Source: Paenibacillus rhizophilus (GTDB taxonomy: Bacteria > Bacillota > Bacilli > Paenibacillales > Paenibacillaceae). From it: 64,000 nucleotides of DNA. The stretch covers positions 248,001 to 312,000 of the forward strand of contig NZ_RQPI01000005.1 in the NCBI RefSeq assembly GCF_003854965.1, given 5' to 3'. The position numbers and the translations under genes were made by a program. The notes under the pieces are model-generated. The model was not told the origin of the DNA. It saw only the letters and a list, made by a program, of their open reading frames with translations, and did not search any database. Of the stretch, positions 17,354 to 26,482 are shown piece after piece (position 1 is the stretch's first letter; each line of letters begins with the position of its first letter).

Positions 17354-17875
17354 CTATCCGTTGACGATATTAATATTTTTTTCCAAGCGTTCTTCACTAA
17401 GTGCGGGAACCAGAACCGCGTTCTCCCCAATAGTCATTTCCGGCAAACAAGGCAGCCATTTACGGCCTTCCATCAAATCGGTCACCAGACCGTCGCTGAT
17501 TTCCAGTGCTACTATTGTGTTTCCCAACTTTTGGTCAAAATAAACATCGGACACTTTTCCAAGGATCGTTCCGGTCTCCGTCACGACCTGCAGGTCTTTC
17601 AGTTTGCTCTTGCCCTCCAAGAAGGTGTGGGGTATGCTGCCTACGTCCATCTTCCGAATGGACTCCTCACTCTGTATCATCACGGCATCCTCGCCATAGG
17701 CGACAATGTCTTCCCATGCCACAACTTTCACATGACCGCCGAAAAAAGATTTGCTTTCCAGTTCAATACCCGTAATGTTCCAGTTTGAATCCAAAATACA
17801 ATCGACAATTTTGCCGATTTCTTTACCTTCCTCGACTCCAAATACGTTAAGACCGACAAAATCTTGGAGTTTCAT
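17354..17875 (-). CDS. PRC-barrel domain protein (YrrD-like)
   Basis: 173 residues with two PRC-barrel-like repeats (about 1-75, starting LQDFVGLNVFGVEEGKEIGK, and 88-165, with ETGTILGKVSDVYFD). Proteins of this kind sit near the cysteine desulfurase/MnmA genes in Bacillus (YrrD), matching the neighbour here. No enzymatic motif is visible; PRC barrels usually bind RNA or protein partners. The gene is 107 nt downstream of the desulfurase on the same strand. Confidence 0.78.
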   Translation of the reverse strand: MKLQDFVGLNVFGVEEGKEIGKIVDCILDSNWNITGIELESKSFFGGHVKVVAWEDIVAYGEDAVMIQSEESIRKMDVGSIPHTFLEGKSKLKDLQVVTETGTILGKVSDVYFDQKLGNTIVALEISDGLVTDLMEGRKWLPCLPEMTIGENAVLVPALSEERLEKNINIVNG

Positions 17876-17982
17876 GGCCGTAGATCTCCTTACATTAAGG
17901 GAGTCTAGGAGAATTCAGGCAAGCCATAACGCCGCCGAAGCTCCTGAAATGAAGGGAATACCTTCCCCGGCGACAAAAGACT

Positions 17983-19128
17983 CTAGTCTTTATTACGCAG
18001 CCGTTTGACAATAGTTTCAATTTTCCGGGCAACATGTTCCATTTCTTCCGTAGTATTACCCAAACCGGTGCTGAATCGAATCGCAGAGCTTAAATGATCA
18101 CCCCGAAGATTCATCGCCTTCAGCACATGCGAGATTTCGAGGGAACCGGAGGTGCAGGCTGATCCGCTCGAGGCGGCTATCCCCTCCATGTCGAGATTCA
18201 TCAGCATGACGTCCGAGCGAACACCGGGAAAGCTGATATTAGTAATATTCGGCAGTCCATGCTCGATATCCCCATTAATATGATAGGCGTCCCGTCCAAT
18301 TCCCCGGTCCAGTCCATGAAGCAGCCGGTCCCGCAGCAGCAAGGATTCCTCATGCTTGTCCGCTTGACCCTCTACGGCGAGTTCAACCGCCTTGGCAAAT
18401 CCGGCCGCACCGGCCAGATTCTCCGTCCCCGCCCGGCGCCCCCGTTCCTGCAAGCCCCCGTGCAGCCGGGGATGAAGCGGCGCGCCGCGCCGGACATAGA
18501 GGCCGCCGATTCCCTGCGGTCCGTTGATTTTGTGAGCGGTAAAGCTCATGTAGTCCACCGGCAGGTCGGACAGCGAAATCGGAACCGAACCCAGCGCCTG
18601 CACGGCGTCCACATGAAATAATATGCCCCGCTCCCGGGCCACCCGGCCTATTTCTTCAATGGGCTGAACCGTTCCCACTTCATTGTTGGCCAGCATGATG
18701 CTGATCAGAAACGTGTCTTCCCGAAGCGCGGCTGCGAGGTCTTCCGGAGCAACCCGGCCCGTTCGGTCGACGGGAAGATAAGTTAAGGAATATCCTTCCT
18801 TCTCCAGTTCCCGGCAAGCGTGCAGCACCGCGTGATGCTCAATGGCCGTCGTAATAATATGACCGCCTTTGCGGGAATGAGCCGCGCCGAACAGCGCCAG
18901 GTTGTCGCTCTCCGTGCCCCCGCCGGTAAATATCCATTCATCGGAGAAACAGCCCAAAGAGGCGGCGATGGAATCGCGCGCCCCGTTAACCGTCTTTTTG
19001 GCGGAGCGCCCGAACGTGTGCACGCTGGAGGCATTGCCAAACTGTTCCGACATTATCTTCATTATGACCTCTGCTACCTCCGGGCGAACCGGCGTTGAGG
19101 CGGCATGGTCCAAATAGATCGGCTTCAT
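17983..19128 (-). CDS. Cysteine desulfurase (IscS/YrvO type)
   Basis: 381-residue PLP enzyme that moves sulfur from L-cysteine to an acceptor, in this context probably MnmA for tRNA 2-thiouridine. The PLP lysine is K200 (FTAHKINGPQG), the active-site cysteine is C325 in SSGSACTSG, and the N-terminus IYLDHAASTPVRPEV is typical. In Bacillus yrvO lies directly after cymR and before trmU/mnmA. Here cymR and mnmA are 7.5 kb away, beyond an accessory block, so the gene needs its own promoter; I do not see a consensus one in the 210 bp upstream. Confidence 0.92.
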   Translation of the reverse strand: MKPIYLDHAASTPVRPEVAEVIMKIMSEQFGNASSVHTFGRSAKKTVNGARDSIAASLGCFSDEWIFTGGGTESDNLALFGAAHSRKGGHIITTAIEHHAVLHACRELEKEGYSLTYLPVDRTGRVAPEDLAAALREDTFLISIMLANNEVGTVQPIEEIGRVARERGILFHVDAVQALGSVPISLSDLPVDYMSFTAHKINGPQGIGGLYVRRGAPLHPRLHGGLQERGRRAGTENLAGAAGFAKAVELAVEGQADKHEESLLLRDRLLHGLDRGIGRDAYHINGDIEHGLPNITNISFPGVRSDVMLMNLDMEGIAASSGSACTSGSLEISHVLKAMNLRGDHLSSAIRFSTGLGNTTEEMEHVARKIETIVKRLRNKD

Positions 19129-19257
19129 ATATAAAACTCACTGTCCTTATCTGTAAGTCTGTCCATAAAATTGTATATCATCCGGCATACCTATAGGTTA
19201 CCATTAATTAACAAAATAAATACAATCTTGTGTCCGTGCTAAGAGAGCATACCGCAA

Positions 19258-19310
19258 AAAGACAAGACCGGCAAGAGCTTCGCCCAAATAAGGCAGCCTG
19301 CCGGTCTTCA
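19258..19310 (-). terminator. Terminator after the glucosidase gene
   Basis: On the minus strand AAGACCGGC pairs with GCCGGTCTT (19264-19308), followed by GTCTTTTTGC. It is placed about 30 nt beyond the glucosidase stop and closes the sugar operon before the desulfurase gene. Confidence 0.82.
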
Positions 19311-19341
19311 TTTTTATTAAAAAAATAACTACTTAACAAAG

Positions 19342-21030
19342 TTACTGCTTTAACGAGAATACCAGTGCCTCATAAGGTCGTAATTGGAAAGAAGCGATAT
19401 TCCTTCCGCTTTCAGGGTAATTCCCGATCACCCATGCCGCAGAAGTATAAGAAGCAAGAGATACAGGCAATTGAAACAATGGGGTACTGTCGCTGAAATT
19501 ACAAATGACCAGCCACTTCTCATCATTCCAGGCTCTCGTATAGGCATAAATCTCCTCGTGCTCCTCCAGAATCAAGTCATATTTGCCGTAAACCACAATG
19601 TCATTATTCTTACGAAGCTGAATCAACTGTTGATAGAAGTAAAATATAGAATTGGGGTCAGCCAGCACGTTCTCCGCGTTAATCGCCGTATAGTTCGGAT
19701 TGACTTCAATCCACGGCGTTCCGGTCGTAAACCCGCCATGCGGTTCTCCATTCCACTGCATCGGAGTGCGGGCGTTGTCCCGGCTTCTGTGATGTATCGC
19801 GTTCAGCATGGCGTCATGCGCAATCAGGCCGCTTCCGCAGAAATCCCGATATCCGTTAACCGTCTCAATGTCTCTGTAATCTTCAATGCTAGGGAAATGG
19901 ACATTGGTCATTCCCAGTTCTTCCCCTTGATAGATATAGGGGCTTCCCTTCAGCATATGCAGGCAGACGGCCAGCATTTTGGCTGAGATAACGCGGTATT
20001 CTTCGCTGTCATTGCCAAAGTTTGATACCGCCCGCGGCTGGTCATGGTTGCTCCAGTACAGACTGTTCCAGCCCTTCTCCTCCAGCCCATACTGCCATTT
20101 GCTGAAGATCGTCTTCAGTTCGGTCAGCTTCCAATCCTCTACCGACCAGCGGCCATATTCGCCATAACCCAGATTGACATGATCGAAATGAAACACCATA
20201 TTCAGTTCGCTCCGCTCATCGCCTGTATAGAGCATCGCCTCTTCAACATCCACAACCGGCATCTCGCCTACAGTCACAAGATCATACCGGGACAGCACAC
20301 GAGAATTCATTTCCTGCAAAAATTCATGAATTCGCGGACCGTTCACGAAATAGGGCGCACCGTTTCCATAGACCAAGCCCTTCAGAATTTCTCCATCCGG
20401 CAGAAGCGGAACCTTGGAGATGAAATTGATGACGTCCATGCGGAACCCGTCGACGCCCTTGTCAAGCCACCAGGTCATCATCTCGTAGATTTCATTCCGC
20501 AGAGCAGGGTTCTCCCAGTTTAAGTCCGGCTGCTTCCTGCTGAACAGGTGCAGGTAATATTCCCCGGTTGCCGGATCAATCTCCCAGGCCGAGCCGCCAA
20601 AGAATGAGGCCCAGTTATTCGGCTCCTTCCCTTCTCTGGAAGACCTCCAGATGTAGTAATCCCGGTAGGGGCTGTCCTTGGAGGATCGGGATTCCATGAA
20701 CCAAGCGTGCTCGTCCGATGAATGATTGACGACAAGGTCCATCATGATTTTGATTCCGCGTTCATGCGCCGCATCCAGCATCTCATCGAAATCTGCCATC
20801 GTACCGAATTCCTTCATAATATTGCCGTAATCGGAGATATCATATCCGTTGTCGTCATTGGGAGACTGATAGACCGGAGACAACCAGATCACATCAATTC
20901 CCAGCTCCTGCAAATAGTCCAGCCGTGAAGTAATACCCTTTAGATCGCCAACCCCGTCCCCGTTGCTGTCCTGAAAACTGCGTGGATAAATTTGATAAAA
21001 TACAGCTTCTTTCCACCATTTCTTTTCCAT
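19342..21030 (-). CDS. malL: Oligo-1,6-glucosidase / alpha-glucosidase (GH13)
   Basis: 562-residue cytoplasmic glycoside hydrolase of the GH13 oligo-1,6-glucosidase type. Nucleophile D199 is in DGFRMDVINF, acid/base E256 in TVGEMP, and the third carboxylate D330 in SNHDQPR. The residue after the nucleophile is Val200, which in this family goes with alpha-1,6 (isomaltose-type) cleavage; alpha-1,4 enzymes usually have Thr. No signal peptide, so the substrate must be imported, fitting the sugar symporter gene 27 nt upstream. GGAGG lies 7 nt before ATG 21030. The symbol is by family; specificity is an inference from one residue. Confidence 0.9.
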   Translation of the reverse strand: MEKKWWKEAVFYQIYPRSFQDSNGDGVGDLKGITSRLDYLQELGIDVIWLSPVYQSPNDDNGYDISDYGNIMKEFGTMADFDEMLDAAHERGIKIMMDLVVNHSSDEHAWFMESRSSKDSPYRDYYIWRSSREGKEPNNWASFFGGSAWEIDPATGEYYLHLFSRKQPDLNWENPALRNEIYEMMTWWLDKGVDGFRMDVINFISKVPLLPDGEILKGLVYGNGAPYFVNGPRIHEFLQEMNSRVLSRYDLVTVGEMPVVDVEEAMLYTGDERSELNMVFHFDHVNLGYGEYGRWSVEDWKLTELKTIFSKWQYGLEEKGWNSLYWSNHDQPRAVSNFGNDSEEYRVISAKMLAVCLHMLKGSPYIYQGEELGMTNVHFPSIEDYRDIETVNGYRDFCGSGLIAHDAMLNAIHHRSRDNARTPMQWNGEPHGGFTTGTPWIEVNPNYTAINAENVLADPNSIFYFYQQLIQLRKNNDIVVYGKYDLILEEHEEIYAYTRAWNDEKWLVICNFSDSTPLFQLPVSLASYTSAAWVIGNYPESGRNIASFQLRPYEALVFSLKQ

Positions 21031-21057
21031 TTGCTGACCTCCGATTTATAGATGACT

Positions 21058-22437
21058 TTATTTAGCGGTTTTCACGAATTGAAGTTCTTTTACAATACCC
21101 GGAAATAATTTATCGAGGTTGTAAAATGCCAATAGAACAATTTGCAGGACAGCCAAAATGATTGGAGCATATATAAACATGAAATGAATGGAGGAAAGCG
21201 CGGATGCACTGATTGTAGCTTGCCCGCCGACATATCCTCCCATTGCCAGCCCCCAGCCGATTAGCGCCGCTCCGAAACCGCCTCCCGCCTTTGTGCCGAA
21301 GCTTCCCGCGCTGTATACCAGTCCTTCGGTACGCATACCCGTCTTCCATTCGCCATACTCGATGGTATCCGCCAACATGGCAAAGAAGGTACCGAGTATA
21401 GCGGCATGCCCGAGCGCTTTAATAACCAATCCCAGGCAGACAATCGTGAGACTTTCGGGACCGTAGGCAATGACAAGCGACCCCAAAATCAGGAGGAGAC
21501 TTCCGATAATGGATGAATTGCGTTTGCCGATTCGCTTGACGACCGGGGACAATAACGCATAACCAAGAAGGGAAGGAGCGAGCAAAGACAAGCCCAACAG
21601 TCCAACCAGGTCGGCATCTTTTAGCACATATCGCGCATAGTAAATATTCATGCCTGAGCCCATTGCGTTATTTATGAAGTAGACTACAGCAAATCCAAGG
21701 ATCAATTTCCAGTATTTATTCCGCATCAACGCTCCAAAAGCGCGTCTAAACGGGATAGGCTTCTGCACAACAGATGGAGTAACCGTTTCTTTGGTACTGA
21801 AAAAAGTAACGAGAAAAAAGAAGGTTCCGAGCAAACCGAACAGAATAAAGGCAAAAATCCAGCCTTTTTGACCGCCGCCAAATGATTTCACCAACGGGAG
21901 GGTAAAATAATTGATTAACAAGGCTCCTATAGTCGCCAAAGTCATACGAAAAATATTTAGCAGGGAACGCTGGTAAGCATCCTGCGTCATCATGGAATTG
22001 AGCACGCCGTAGGGGACATTAATGCCGGAGTAGATAAAGTTCATCAGCAGGTAGGTAACGTAAACGTATACAATAGTGACCGTCATATTTCCTCCGGGAA
22101 CAGTGAACAAAAGAACCCCAGACATCGCAAATGGACCGGACATCCACAGCAGCCAAGGACGGGCCTTCCCGTGTCTGGTCTTCGTTTTATCGACCAATGC
22201 GCCTATTCCGACATCAACAAATGCATCCAGCACTCGAGCAATCAGCATTAAAGTGCCAATGATCCCGGCGCTGATCCCAATTACATCCGTGTAAAAGTAG
22301 GACAGAAAAGTCATTGCGGCGGCAAACAGCAGCTGGCTGGCAAAATCGCCGAAACCATAGCCGATTTTCTCTTTCAGCGTAATGCTTGAATCCGCTTTCA
22401 ATAAAGGCTCGTTTCCTTTTACAACAATATCGCTCAT
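21058..22437 (-). CDS. GPH-family sugar:cation symporter (MFS)
   Basis: 459 residues with about 12 membrane helices. The N-terminal EKIGYGFGDFASQLLFAAA and the loop ALVDKTKTRHGKARPWLLW are hallmarks of the glycoside-pentoside-hexuronide (MelB/YicJ) transporters. Two ATGs (22443 and 22437) follow AAGGAG; 22437 has the better 7-nt spacing. Cotranscribed with the GH13 gene, so it probably imports an alpha-glucoside such as isomaltose, though this is inferred from context. A promoter and two LacI-type operators lie upstream. Confidence 0.88.
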   Translation of the reverse strand: MSDIVVKGNEPLLKADSSITLKEKIGYGFGDFASQLLFAAAMTFLSYFYTDVIGISAGIIGTLMLIARVLDAFVDVGIGALVDKTKTRHGKARPWLLWMSGPFAMSGVLLFTVPGGNMTVTIVYVYVTYLLMNFIYSGINVPYGVLNSMMTQDAYQRSLLNIFRMTLATIGALLINYFTLPLVKSFGGGQKGWIFAFILFGLLGTFFFLVTFFSTKETVTPSVVQKPIPFRRAFGALMRNKYWKLILGFAVVYFINNAMGSGMNIYYARYVLKDADLVGLLGLSLLAPSLLGYALLSPVVKRIGKRNSSIIGSLLLILGSLVIAYGPESLTIVCLGLVIKALGHAAILGTFFAMLADTIEYGEWKTGMRTEGLVYSAGSFGTKAGGGFGAALIGWGLAMGGYVGGQATISASALSSIHFMFIYAPIILAVLQIVLLAFYNLDKLFPGIVKELQFVKTAK

Positions 22438-22484
22438 GCTCATGCTCCTTTTCCATTTTTATTCTCTAAAATCCATTTCCATCG

Positions 22485-22498
22485 AGAAAACGTTTTCT
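22485..22498. promoter_or_regulatory. LacI-type operator, downstream copy
   Basis: Perfect palindrome AGAAAACGTTTTCT with the central CG typical of LacI/GalR operators, inside the 5' leader of the symporter gene. It is identical to the copy at 22589-22602 and exactly 104 bp away. It also resembles a CcpA cre core, but lacks the outer T/A. Confidence 0.8.
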
Positions 22499-22588
22499 AA
22501 TATATCAAAAAATAAACCTAAAAATCTTAAATCAGCCACTAATATATATAAAAATGGGCTGATTCAGGTTTTTTATCTGCGATATACG

Positions 22589-22602
22589 AGAAAACGTTTT
22601 CT
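22589..22602. promoter_or_regulatory. LacI-type operator, promoter-proximal copy
   Basis: Perfect palindrome AGAAAACGTTTTCT lying just downstream of the symporter -10 element, over the predicted start of transcription. A repressor bound here would block initiation directly. Confidence 0.85.
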
Positions 22603-22609
22603 GTAACTG

Positions 22610-22639
22610 ATTATACTCCTCCCTATCTAACAAGGTCAA
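22610..22639 (-). promoter_or_regulatory. Sigma-A promoter of the symporter-glucosidase operon
   Basis: Minus-strand -35 TTGACC (complement of 22634-22639), 18-bp spacer, -10 TATAAT (complement of 22610-22615). The first operator begins 8 bp downstream of the -10. Confidence 0.8.
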
Positions 22640-22695
22640 GCGCTTTCTTTTCTCCGGGATTTTGTTAGCTTGATAAATAAATCAACAAAAACTGA

Positions 22696-22743
22696 TATAA
22701 TAAACTAACTTGCAGTAAACCTTTCTTCCAGAAAACCTTTTCC
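22696..22743 (+). promoter_or_regulatory. Probable -10 of the divergent lacI gene with a degenerate operator
   Basis: TATAAT at 22696-22701 is a likely -10 for the rightward LacI gene; the -35 (TTGATA at 22670-22675, 20-bp spacer) is poor. AGAAAACCTTTTCC at 22730-22743 matches 12 of 14 bases of the two operators and lies between the predicted start site and the LacI start codon, suggesting weak autorepression. Confidence 0.5.
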
Positions 22744-22771
22744 AATATTAGCTTGAAAGTCGGTGTGCCTA

Positions 22772-23785
22772 ATGAAAATTACTATAAAAGATGTGGCTCG
22801 AATGGCCAATGTCTCCATTTCAACGGTTTCCAGAGTAATCAATAATAGCCAAACGGTGAACAGTGAAATCCGCAAACGTGTTCTGGACGTCCTTGAAGCC
22901 ACTCAATTCCGTCCGAATGCCATAGCCCGAACGCTGGTCAAGAATAACACTTCCCTGATCGGAGTGCTTCTGCCCGAGATTAAAAACAACGTTCTGGACG
23001 ACATGGTCGAAGGCATCAATCAAGTGGCGCATCTATACGGCTTCGACGTCATGATTGCGCTGTCGGGGGGGAACCCGGACTCTGAAATGCACTATTACAA
23101 CCTGTTCCGTGAAATGCAGGCCAGCGGAATTATTATATCGGCAAGCGGTATCCGGGATTCGCTGTTCGAGCTCATTGAAGCGGCGGGGATTCCCTGCATC
23201 CTTGTAGGCCGGGATTCTCGCGAACAATCCATTCCTTCCGTACATGTCGACAATACATCGGCCGCTTTTGAAGCGGTAACTTATCTGATTCAGCAGGGGC
23301 ATCGGGATATCGCGATGCTGCGGGGAGCAGCCGGGGATATTTCAGCAGGCAATCAGCGCTTTCTGGGCTATGAACAGGCATTGAAGGCCGCTCAACTGCC
23401 TCTGCGTCCCGAACTCGTATTGGAAAGCGGTCTTTCGGTAGAAGACGGCACAACCTCAATGAGAAAGCTCTATCTTTCAGGCCCATTGCCTAGCGCGGTG
23501 TTCTGTGCAACGGATCGAATGGCCATTGGCGCTATGAACTTTCTGACCGAGAATGGGGTAAAAGTACCCGAACAGGTCTCCTTCTTCGGATTTGACGACA
23601 TTGATATGGCTGCAATAATCCGGCCAAAATTGTCAACGGTCCGGTATTCAGCATCCGAACTCGGCATGGTCGCCGCCCGTAATCTCATTAAGCTAATAAA
23701 GGGAGAGGAATTGGCAGCTGTCCACTGGTCCATATCGCACCAGTTGGAAATTCGAGACAGCATCGCCAGGTTGGTTAAGCGATAA
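22772..23785 (+). CDS. LacI-family regulator of the sugar operon
   Basis: 337 residues: N-terminal HTH (ITIKDVARMANVSISTVSRV), hinge helix (FRPNAIARTLVKNN) and a sugar-binding core ending with FFGFDDIDMAAIIRPKLSTV. A GTG at 22763 opens the frame, but ATG 22772 places the HTH at the terminus. The ribosome binding site is weak, which suits a low-abundance repressor. It is divergent from the symporter gene; three related palindromes lie between them, so it most likely represses the symporter-glucosidase operon and is induced by an alpha-glucoside. Confidence 0.87.
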   Translation: MKITIKDVARMANVSISTVSRVINNSQTVNSEIRKRVLDVLEATQFRPNAIARTLVKNNTSLIGVLLPEIKNNVLDDMVEGINQVAHLYGFDVMIALSGGNPDSEMHYYNLFREMQASGIIISASGIRDSLFELIEAAGIPCILVGRDSREQSIPSVHVDNTSAAFEAVTYLIQQGHRDIAMLRGAAGDISAGNQRFLGYEQALKAAQLPLRPELVLESGLSVEDGTTSMRKLYLSGPLPSAVFCATDRMAIGAMNFLTENGVKVPEQVSFFGFDDIDMAAIIRPKLSTVRYSASELGMVAARNLIKLIKGEELAAVHWSISHQLEIRDSIARLVKR

Positions 23786-23936
23786 TATTTGCTCTGCATC
23801 GCACCTATCAACGAAATTGCTTTAATCTGTCTCTTGAACACTCCGACCATATGCCTTTTTTCTGTTCTTCTATCGCGCATTAGTGTGTCTCATCATAACC
23901 TGTTAATGAGAGACAAGGACTTAGGAGGAATGCCGG

Positions 23937-24821
23937 GTGCCAAGAATATCTGTAATAATGCCGGTCTACAATAACGCTATGTATTTACAGGAAGCAGTTA
24001 ACACAATCTTATTGCAAACGCTAAACGACCTGGAATTGATCATCATCGATGACGGATCAACTGATGGATCAGCAGGAATCATACATGAAATAAGAGACAC
24101 TAGGGTTAGGAAAATATTCCATTCCGAGAATATGGGTATTGTAACTTCTCTGAATCAAGGTCTCGATCTGGCTCAAGGTCAGTACATCGCACGTATGGAC
24201 AGCGATGATATAGCTGCACTAAACCGCTTGGAAGTGCAGGCTTATTTTATGGATCAGAATCCAAGCATAGATATTTGTGGAACAGGATACACAACTAACT
24301 ATCTTGGACCGGTCAGGTTAAATCCTATGAATCACGAAGAAATAAAGGTCTGGCTATTATTTTACTGCTGCATATTGCATCCTTCCGTCATGATGCGCCG
24401 AAGTTCAATAGATCGTCTTCACATTCGTTATGATTATAATTACCCCCACGCCGAAGATTACGAACTGTGGAATAGGCTTTCCACATGCGCGCAATTAGCA
24501 AATATCCCTCATAATTTAATGTATTATCGACTTCATGGGGGACAAGTATCCAATACGCACCGAGCAATACAAGATGATTCGGCACGGAGAATCCGTCAGA
24601 GACAACTTTCTGGGCTAGGCATCCAATTATCGGATGAGGAATACGCAATATTGGTTAAATTAGCTGAGTTCCGGGTTAATGCTGAAGATTTTGGGGACTA
24701 TCAAGCAGCAGTAGGTTTTGCTAATTGGCTAATTGAGCATAATAGACAATCCCGTGTATTCGATGAAGAACTTTTAACAATGGCTTTATCCAGATGTATA
24801 TCAAGAGTTCCGCCATACTAA
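23937..24821 (+). CDS. Lone family 2 glycosyltransferase
   Basis: 294 residues with a GT-A fold N-terminus: ISVIMPVYNNAMYLQEAV, the nucleotide-binding DDGSTDGS at 38-45, the DxD metal motif DSDD at 88-91, and HAEDYELW as the probable catalytic-base region. No membrane helix. GTG 23937 has AGGAGG 8 nt upstream. It stands alone, without other polysaccharide genes, and appears richer in A+T than the flanking sugar genes, suggesting transfer together with the insertion element next to it. Donor and acceptor sugars are unknown. Confidence 0.85.
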   Translation: MPRISVIMPVYNNAMYLQEAVNTILLQTLNDLELIIIDDGSTDGSAGIIHEIRDTRVRKIFHSENMGIVTSLNQGLDLAQGQYIARMDSDDIAALNRLEVQAYFMDQNPSIDICGTGYTTNYLGPVRLNPMNHEEIKVWLLFYCCILHPSVMMRRSSIDRLHIRYDYNYPHAEDYELWNRLSTCAQLANIPHNLMYYRLHGGQVSNTHRAIQDDSARRIRQRQLSGLGIQLSDEEYAILVKLAEFRVNAEDFGDYQAAVGFANWLIEHNRQSRVFDEELLTMALSRCISRVPPY

Positions 24822-25045
24822 AAAAATGATGTAATAAGGACAAAAATTGGGAGGCATAATTATAACCCGCCAGGCCAGGCCTGAAGAGATTGTTTTTTTA
24901 CTTCGCAGAAACGAATTGAACAGATTTAGTGTCGCAGTCCCCCTCTAAGCCACCAGCGAAGGTGGGGGTTAGACACGTTCGCTTCACCAAACATACGTTC
25001 TTGTGTTATGCTAGATCCATCAAACTTGCGATGGAGGCGTATCTC

Positions 25046-26401
25046 ATGAAGGTGGTCAAAACACTCAAACATACGATTACGTCTCACCGCCGCATGCTAG
25101 ATGCGACTCTTCATGTGTATCAAGAGGCGCTGTCGTTCTTGATTACGGTCATTCAAGAGCAGTTTATGGCCTTGGAATCGTTATCCACCCAAGCGGTTGT
25201 GACGGCGGTAGAACGGCTGACTCACCGTACCAGGCACAATCCGAATCCGTTCTACACCGAATTCGATCAACGCTTCTATAAGTTTCCTTCGTACTTCCGC
25301 AGAAGTGCTATTGCGGAAGCGTTTGGCATTGTGAAAAGTCATCATTCCCGTTTTCAGCTTTGGCAAGCCGAGCGGCAACACGCTGGGCAAGAAGGGAAAC
25401 GCTTTTCGAAGAAACCGCCGACACTCCAAGCTCAGCATCAGGCGTTCCCTTGCTTGTACAAAGGCAATATGTTCAAACGAACCTCCGATACGACAGCCAA
25501 CATCAAGGTATTTCATCAAGGCGATTGGGTCTGGCTCCCCATTACCTTTAAGGAGCAAGACCTATTCAAACGTAACGTGTGGAGCATGAAAGAATGCAAT
25601 CCCACATTGGTCCAAAAAGGAAAACGCTATGCCCTTCATATCGCCTATGACGGGGATGTGAAGTTGACTCAGGCGGAAATTTCCAAGCAGCGGGTGTGTG
25701 CCGTTGATTTGGGGTTAACCAATTCCGCAGTCTGTTCCGTGATGGACGCTAACGGCACTGTCTTGGCGAGGGCATTTATCAACCAAGCCAAAGAAAAAGA
25801 CCGGATGCGCCAAATCACAGGCAAACTGAAACAAGCCCAGCGTCAATCCGGTCTAGGCGCAAAACCGAATTTCTGGCGGCGGATGAACGGCTTACAGACG
25901 CATATCGTTCACGATACCGCGCATCGAATCATCGCCTTTGCCCAAAAGCACAGCGCAGAGGTCATTGTCATGGAGTTTTTAGGCAAGATGCGTTTGCTTA
26001 AAGGAACGTGGGGAGCCAAGCGGCTTCGTGCCAAACTCCAGTTTTGGGCGAAACGGCGCATCCAAACGAAAGTGAGCGAAATGGCGCATTTTCTAGGGAT
26101 GCGGGTTTCCATCATCAACCCTGCAAATACAAGTGCGCTTGCTTTTGATGGCAGTGGATTTGTAAAACGAAACACGAAGCGTGATGTTGCTGTATTCACA
26201 ACAGGCAAAACGTATCACGCGGACCTTAATGCCTCGTATAACATCGGCGCACGGTACGTGTTGCGCAGTATACACAAAGCCACATCTGAAATGAAGATGT
26301 GGTTGTCCTTGGAGGCAAAAGACCCTTCATTGGCAAAACGAACGTATTGGACGTTGGCTTCCCTCATTCGGGTGCAACAGGCGCTGAGCCTTCAATCATG
26401 A
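25046..26401 (+). CDS. tnpB: TnpB-like RNA-guided nuclease without a cysteine zinc ribbon
   Basis: 451 residues. The RuvC-like catalytic triad is readable: D221 in CAVDLGLTNS, E310 in VIVMEFLGKM, D393 in YHADLNASYNIGAR. In most TnpB proteins a CxxC..CxxC zinc ribbon lies just before the third Asp; here that segment (about 350-392, starting INPANTSALAFDGSGF) has no cysteine at all, although the NTS and HADLNAS landmarks remain. The frame is open to 24929, but ATG 25046 has GGAGG 8 nt upstream and begins MKVVKTLKHTI. The gene is complete with no frameshift. Whether it is still an active nuclease cannot be judged. Confidence 0.85.
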   Translation: MKVVKTLKHTITSHRRMLDATLHVYQEALSFLITVIQEQFMALESLSTQAVVTAVERLTHRTRHNPNPFYTEFDQRFYKFPSYFRRSAIAEAFGIVKSHHSRFQLWQAERQHAGQEGKRFSKKPPTLQAQHQAFPCLYKGNMFKRTSDTTANIKVFHQGDWVWLPITFKEQDLFKRNVWSMKECNPTLVQKGKRYALHIAYDGDVKLTQAEISKQRVCAVDLGLTNSAVCSVMDANGTVLARAFINQAKEKDRMRQITGKLKQAQRQSGLGAKPNFWRRMNGLQTHIVHDTAHRIIAFAQKHSAEVIVMEFLGKMRLLKGTWGAKRLRAKLQFWAKRRIQTKVSEMAHFLGMRVSIINPANTSALAFDGSGFVKRNTKRDVAVFTTGKTYHADLNASYNIGARYVLRSIHKATSEMKMWLSLEAKDPSLAKRTYWTLASLIRVQQALSLQS

Positions 26402-26482
26402 AGCTCGCAAGCGTGTGCAACCCTGTATCGATGCCAACAGAAGCCCCCACTTCATGCGTAAGCTAAGTGGGGGAGAGTTCAC
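26280..26482 (+). ncRNA. Candidate omega (reRNA) guide RNA of the TnpB element
   Basis: In studied IS200/IS605 elements the guide RNA overlaps the 3' end of tnpB, contains the right-end hairpin and takes its guide from the DNA just past the element. Here that would cover the tnpB 3' end and the 26444-26473 hairpin, with a guide starting near TAACTCCAATGG at 26483. The 5' boundary is arbitrary; this is inference from element architecture. Confidence 0.35.

Larger units (their letters stand above)
24930..26482 (+). mobile_element. Solo IS200/IS605-type element carrying tnpB only
   Basis: The tnpB gene is bracketed by imperfect subterminal hairpins. On the left, TCTAA..CACC pairs with GGTG..TTAGA (24944-24973). 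On the right, CCCCCACTT pairs perfectly with AAGTGGGGG (26444-26473), followed by TTCAC (26478-26482), a plausible right cleavage site. TTAC at 24898-24901 could be the left target sequence. No terminal inverted repeats or target duplication are seen, as expected for this superfamily. There is no tnpA (HUH transposase) gene, so movement would need one in trans. The exact ends are uncertain. Confidence 0.7.
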
